This document shows, in pieces, positions 58,445 through 64,000 of a stretch of DNA of 64,000 nucleotides. Within the stretch, counting starts at the first letter, position 1. Each line of letters opens with the position of its first letter. Below the pieces are notes generated by a model. That model did no database searches, was not told the DNA's origin, and saw nothing but the letters and a program-made list of their open reading frames with translations. The translations under genes were made by a program, and so were the position numbers. The DNA comes from Neurospora tetraspora. Taxonomy: Eukaryota; Ascomycota; Sordariomycetes; Sordariales; Sordariaceae. Location of the stretch: positions 5,208,001-5,272,000 of the forward strand of contig NW_026944384.1 in assembly GCF_033439725.1 (NCBI RefSeq), written 5' to 3'.

Positions 58445-59558
58445 ACTTTCATTTTTTTGCATCTTTTTCGCATTTTTCCCTCTTTTCCCTGGCACCACCA
58501 CCAAACACCACTTTTAAATGAACTTCTTTTTTCTTCTCTCTTCCTTTTTTTGTTTCCTTTTCTGCGGTTGATGTTTGATTGTTTTCGTTAAGCTGTGATG
58601 AGTTAGCATCATCCGGTTCAGCTGGAAAGGGGTTGTATGTGGCTTGAAGGTGGCAATTCATTAGTTCGGTATCGATCATTTGTTTGTCCCCCTGAATTGG
58701 ATTGGAACGGGTTCTGGTGGCTTGCTCGGGGCATCTAGCCGTGACGGATGTTGTTCGTAGTTCATGGACGCTACAGTCGAACTGGGTTTCACATGGCTTT
58801 CCTTGTTTTTCTTTCGTTCTGTTGAACCTGTTGTTGCGCAGCATTCCGAGTTAAGTATACATTTTGTGTAGAATGGTGAAGATGCCATCTCCCTTTCTAT
58901 GCAACTTTATCTATCGATTTCCTTGACATAGCATCGTATCACCGTAGCTCGGATCAGAAACACACAACTAAAAATCGTAAACTGTTCTCATTTTCCGCCT
59001 ATGCAACTCCCCTATCATCCGTGGAGGCCTTTTCCATATAGTAATCTGATAAGTGTAAAAACCATATGGGAGTCTACTTCAGAAACCCCGTCTATATCCG
59101 ATCCGATAGAGCGAACGCGCGGTCGTTTTCCCTGTCTTTGGTGACTCGATGCAAAGTCCTACCATCACCTTTCCAACCTCTGTCAACACCACTCCCTCAC
59201 TCGCCCTCCATCCATATTGTTGTCCGTCAACCTCCCTGTATGAACCACTACCCATCGTAGCAGTTATGAAAAGCCAAATGCCAACCTTGTGTCCGTTCCA
59301 GTGTAACTACCCACGAACCCGCCTGTCCGGCACTCAAAACCGAAGAAATTCCACCAAACCCCTTTTCGTTATCTCATCATAATAAAGAACAAGCAAAATG
59401 GGTTGTTGTGGTGGTGGTTGAAGTAGAAGAAGAATCAAGAACCGCCAAGGCTAAAAAGACAAGCAAATGCAGAAGAGAGCTATAAACTCAGCCCTCGAGA
59501 GTTTGTTCAACAAAAAGAAAAACCTCCCCAAATATGAGATACACCTCATAGCGACGAA
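58445..59558. other. Intergenic, kinase 3' flank
   Basis: About 1.1 kb. It has T-rich and CT-rich runs near 58445-58560 and no coding signal. Confidence 0.5.
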
Positions 59559-61945
59559 TCAGTGGGAGACCTCCTCTCCATCGTCCTCCTCCCTAAACCG
59601 GATTCCTCCCTCGACCTGAATGCCACCGCTGACCCACTCGGTCGCGGCAGCCTGGGTAAGCGGCCATCTGGTTCTCGCTCGTCTCAGCAGGCCCTCGACC
59701 ACTTCCCTGGCGCCCTGCAGGCCCTTGGCGCTGAATTTGGCGGGATCCGCCTCGTGCTTGCCCTCACCGTCCTCGCCGTTGGGGACGCCGTATTCGATCC
59801 AACGCCACTCGACACGGGCAATCCGATGACTAGTCCGACTCCGCATGCGCATCTGCATGGCATAATCGCCGGCTCCGGGGGGCGGGTCGAAGGGGAGCCT
59901 GCCTTCAAGAAGCGCGTAGAGAAGGACACCCAGCGACCAGGCGTCAGTAGCGCGGCCGTCGTAGGGTTGGCCCATGATGACTTCGGGGGCCGCGTAGTCG
60001 TCCGAACCGCATCTCGTCTCGAGCTTTTCGTCGTCGGCGACCCGGCGGGAGAGACCGAGATCGGTGAGGGTGATGACTGAGTAAGGGTAGGTCGCCCAAT
60101 CGGTGGGTGTGCTGAGCTCCTCGGGTGTAAGATTGACAAGGACATCTGTAACATGTGGTTAGAAATAGACAAAATGACGCATAAATAGTCAGACTCACTC
60201 TCTAGCTTAATATCCCTGTGCACAATCTTCTCCGAATGAAGATAGCTGACTGCACCGACCACCTCAGAAAAGATGCGGCGTAAAAGTGCCGGGCTCATAA
60301 TGTCGCGATGACGACTGGCAATGTCGAAAAGGTCTCCGCCGGGGCAGTAACTCAACACCAGGATGGCCCGCGTCATCTCAATGTTCCAAGCCTTGAGCTG
60401 AACCAAAGAAGGATGTTGCAAAACCCTCATGAGCTCCAATTCTCGCTTCAAGCTCATCTCGATCCTGTCCTCCGAAGCCCCGCCACGGGGACCATGCTCA
60501 CAAACTTTGACGGCAACCAGAGTGCGGCGGTCGTGATGATATGTCGGCTCGGGGGTATGCATGCCGGTGCCAGGCGAGCAGTCCTCATCGTCCGATGGTG
60601 ATATCTGACTTGTGGCGAGCATGACTCTGCTAAAGGTGCCCTGACCCAACATCTTGATGGCGCGCCAGCGGCGCAGCTTCCGGTCGTGCTTTCCATAGGC
60701 CTCGAAATATTCGTGATGGGATTCTTTGTTTCCGAAAGCGGCAAGTGATGAGACGTCGTTGGCGCTCAGGGAAGCTTCGCTAGGTGGGGGTGTCGGCGGC
60801 TTCTCAATGGGGGGCGCAAGACCCCGCGCTCCGGACAAGTGGGGCTCCCGGCGCATGTGGCCGTCATATCCCGGTTCCACGTTTTTCAGCTCGGGCCGGA
60901 CACGGGTTCCCGAGATGGTCGACATCCGCTTCGGAATATGCATCGGATCCGGAATGTACTCACTAATACTCCGGACTCGTGAATGCGAGGCCGATGTTGT
61001 CTGGGTGTGCAAATGCTCGCTATCGTTCGCCGCTCCGCTGCGACCGGACCCGAGCCCGGCGTATGACTTCTTCTTAGGGAGGACCATGGCTGCGGTGGGG
61101 TTCGAGACTTGGTTGTTGGCAGAAGGTGCGTTTTCGACTGGATGGGATTCTGGTATTATGTCGTGTGTTTGTTGATATCCTAACTTCTTCCACGGACCTG
61201 GTGAATCACTGGGCAGTAGAGGTGATGGCAAGGGTGTAACATCGCCCATAGCCGATATGACGGGACTAGGATAGCAGGAGCTCGTTGCCGAGATAGGGCT
61301 GAAGGGATTCGGAAGACTGCCGGCTCTCAGACTTGGGGTTCGAGAAATTGGTCTGAGAGAAGAGGCGGAAGATTTGTGGTGCAAGGTCAGAGAAGGACGC
61401 GACGACCTTATAGGTGTCGGCGAAGAAGTCAAGGTTCCAAAGTTTAAGCTGTCGCTGGTGAATGGATTTACGACGGGATTTATCTCGGTTTGCAGTCGTA
61501 ACCTGTGACCACTCGGCGAGTGAAGGTTCTGGCGACCCAGCGGGGACGAGTGCAGGTTGCTGTCCACAGTCGCAGCACGTCTCGGAGGGGTGGAATCAGA
61601 TGTAAAGCGCGGCAGGGTGGGTGAAGGAGCAATGGTATGAGACCGAAACTGGATTTGATCAAGGTTGCTGCCAAGGGTGCCGGCGCGTTCCCGCTTCGGT
61701 GTTGAGACGGACGTAGGTTCGGCCGGAGTTTCGGCAGAGGTCAACTCGGGCGACGGTGCGAGGTTGAGGGCCGAGTGTTGGTGGGCATTGTACTCGTTGA
61801 GGAAGCCTGCGGCAGCTACAGCAGCTGCTGCGTCTTTCCGAGGCGCATCACCGTCGCCTTGTGCATAGGGAGCCTCCTGAAAGGAGGAGGAGGAGAGGGG
61901 AGGAGGGGAGGAGCAAAAATGCGAGTGGGAGTTTCTGGAGGACAT
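59559..61945 (-). CDS. Serine/threonine protein kinase, Prr1-like, 777 aa
   Basis: Two exons on the minus strand, 61945-60199 and 60145-59559, with a GTGAGT donor and GTTACAG acceptor. Residues 1-420 are a low-complexity Ser/Pro/Thr region with many candidate phosphosites (for example PRRAATVDS, SHSRVRSISEYIPD). The kinase domain runs from about 425 to 740: glycine loop LGQGTFSRV (~430), VAVK lysine (~478), EMSLKRELELMRVLQHPSLV (alphaC region), catalytic loop HRDIKLEN (576-583), DLG at 611-613 in place of DFG, and AAPE (634-637) followed by DAWSLGVLLYALLEGRLPFD. The GSDDYAAPEVIMGQPYDGRA segment resembles yeast Prr1, a kinase linked to pheromone signalling; that orthology is inference. All key catalytic residues are present, so it should be active. 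ATG 61945 is chosen; an earlier in-frame ATG at 62092 would add 49 Arg/Pro-rich residues. Confidence 0.88.
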
Positions 61946-64000
61946 TGTTGCTTGTACTTGGTAGTGCGGGTTGGTGGTGGTCCTCCTCCGGGCCTGGTCC
62001 ACGGGTGGTCCACGGGCGGTCCCACGGGGTGGTCCTCTGGGATCCTCTGTTGTGGTGCCGGTCCTGGGATCTTTTCTGCCCAGGTGATGCACTTGCGGTT
62101 GCGTCGGGTCAGCGCTGCGGATCCTGGAACGTCTTGACTGCTACTTGCATGCCCACAATCACGGCCAGTCCACGTCCACGTCCACGTCCACGGTTGATAT
62201 CGACAGGGCGTTTCAGGTACCCGCGGCTAGCTGGTACTTGTTATCGGGCCTCCCGTCTTTTGTATGAATTGTCCACCGGGGTCAGGCCTCCTTCAAGTGG
62301 TCGTAGTGGTGTCGGTGATGGTAATGGTGGGATCTGGGTGTAAGTGGAACCCCGAGGCTAACAGCTCGACGACTCTATGTCGAGGTACCTAGGTTGGTGT
62401 AAGTGACCGAGTGACTGGCCTACGGCATTCGCTCTGCAGCAAGGTACCTTTCGGTTGCCGGGTACCTACAAGAACAGCAATTCCTGGTCGTCTGTGTGAG
62501 GGTCGAGATGCAGCAGGAGGGATTTGGGGGAAATGCAAGAGGCTGGCGAATTGCAGACTCGGGTGTGTCCTGGTCCTTGTAGGCCGCTGTCGGATTTGGG
62601 CTCCGCGCTATGATGCCGGAGCGCTATGTATAGATAGGTGATGAGAGCTTCGGTTACGCCCTGCTGTCTGGCCTGCTGATAGCCCAGCTTGTCCAGGTCC
62701 GAGTTTTATCTCCTCCGCCCCAAAACTTGCCAACTTGTCGGCGACTCGGCCCTCTGGACCAAAAATCCCCCGATTCCAAAACAGTATAAGCCCGAACCGC
62801 AGTGGGACGGGAATGCCCGGAGTGACTTGCCCGGCAAGGCTGTGTTATACGATACGCTCCAGTCCTGAGTTCGGCTTGTAGGTAGTCCTGGTAGGCAAAT
62901 AGATAGGTAGGTAGCGTCGTCACTTGATGTCGTAGGTTGATAGGGAGAGGAGCGTGGCTGCGCTGGTGGTAATGATATGTGAGGTGACGACGGGCTTGGA
63001 CTCCAGGATTGAGAGACGGACGGGATTTGGGGTGTTGATCCCTTTTGTTCTAGGTCGACTCGTCCCCGGCCGTTGAACTTTTTTTTGGTCCTCTCTCCCC
63101 TTTCTGCCTTTTGCCGCTGTCGCAGACCCTTGTTGGCGTCGATTTCGGGGTTGGGAGTTCGATGCGCTTTCGCGCCTAGCCTGCTGTTTCTAGGGTACCT
63201 GCACGCCAGGCTGGGGTGTGTTGCCCGGGGGGTCGCGATGGAGTTTCCAGGGACGGGAAGGACAGTCACAGCGTGCAGCAGTGGCAGGCTGTCGTCGCAG
63301 TAGGTAGCAGCGGCACCCGATACGGGCAGCCGAGCACTGCTGCGCACTTACTAGAGTCTAGGCACCTCTCGAGGCAACTGAAGCTGACAAGGAAGGAGTG
63401 GTGGAAGGTATCGCGACTTCTTCCCGTGGTGACTGATGAGCCTCCTCAATCTCGACCTTGTCGCCGCGCGCGGGGTTCTAGGCAGTGGGTGGGCCAACTG
63501 CCAACAGGATGGAGGTAACGTTAACGTCGATTCGAAAACAAGCACAAATCCAAGTGGAACATGCCGTCAGGTGATAACGTGATGAAGACTAGAATAGCCA
63601 ATGTCTGGAAATTGAACATTATGGCCCACGGCGCTCAATAATGCTCATATCCCCAAAGCACGGATCCCACGCCAGTATTGTGGTCTAGTAATGTTAGCAT
63701 GCCAGGTGACCATTGTCACGTCCTTTCTGTTTAATTTGACTTATTAGTAGGGATGGACATTGCATCACGGTTGCTAGCTGTCCCGGTGGACCACTAACAC
63801 TTTTTCCAGAACAAAGAGACTGGTTCGACACTCGGAACGGGACGCAACCAGCGTGTCATCTCGACGAATCCGACCAGAGTGACCAGACTGCAAATGATGT
63901 TATTTTACCATGTAGCACCGAGACTAGTCAGAATTCATCGAGAGATGGTCGGAATGGAAATGAGAGTTCCCTTGTTCAGGAAAATAGTCTGGCGATGCCT
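61946..64000. other. Intergenic: kinase promoter, no supported gene
   Basis: About 2 kb. It contains tandem gtccac at 62168, several GGTACC/GGTACCTA motifs (62390-62470) and aggtaggtag runs near 62880-62920. A 213-codon minus-strand frame (62706-63347) is low-complexity and matches nothing I know. Confidence 0.45.
62168..62192. repeat. Hexanucleotide tandem (GTCCAC)x4
   Basis: Four perfect gtccac units in the promoter region of the kinase gene. Degenerate relatives (gtccacggg) occur at about 61998-62033. Confidence 0.7.

Noticed and set aside
62706-63347. 213-codon minus-strand frame in the kinase promoter region
   Set aside because: Low-complexity Ser/Pro/Arg translation with no family resemblance.

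Overview
The window comes from a filamentous ascomycete, most likely Neurospora or a close relative in the Sordariales. The evidence is: short 50-100 nt introns with CTAAC-type branch points and TAG/CAG acceptors; intron-bearing tRNA genes; single-copy housekeeping genes of Neurospora type (a 705-residue Hsp90 ending MEEVD, a 120-residue FKBP12); and two AT-rich islands that look like repeat-induced point mutation (RIP). Gene models below were spliced by eye. Unless an entry says otherwise, exon lengths sum to a multiple of three.

Left part (1-12.2 kb): a frame-broken HET-domain incompatibility gene runs off the left edge. Then come tRNA-Arg(UCG), a small secreted cysteine-containing protein, Sec61 gamma in five tiny exons, an unrecognised two-exon gene interrupted by one UAG codon in a perfect hairpin, tRNA-Leu(CAA), and a SAM-dependent methyltransferase.

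Middle (13.4-31.6 kb): a gamma-glutamyltranspeptidase family protein converges on the inner-kinetochore protein CENP-I/Mis6. After 3 kb without a convincing gene there is a GNAT acetyltransferase that carries what looks like the tail of a fungal NagZ-type GH3 enzyme but no catalytic domain. The vacuolar M28 protease Pff1, a second small secreted protein and Mediator subunit Med11 follow.

31.9-40.7 kb is one RIP-ruined Ty3/Gypsy LTR retroelement with a 5-bp target duplication. It sits exactly between the divergent genes for Med11 and TAF5, two parts of the RNA polymerase II initiation machinery.

Right part (41-64 kb): TAF5, the retromer sorting nexin Vps5, and mitochondrial ribosomal protein bL31m. 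A 0.94-kb inverted-repeat DNA element, also RIP-like and with three internal repeats, lies in the divergent promoter between bL31m and a probable mitochondrial flavin-reductase-like protein. FKBP12 (with a possible mitochondrial leader frame), Hsp90 (hsp80), tRNA-Arg(CCG) and a Prr1-like protein kinase complete the window.

The strongest leads are the UAG-in-a-hairpin gene (a candidate for A-to-I mRNA editing), the two transposon fossils lodged in divergent promoters, the GNAT/GH3-tail protein, and the 8-nt microexon in Sec61 gamma.
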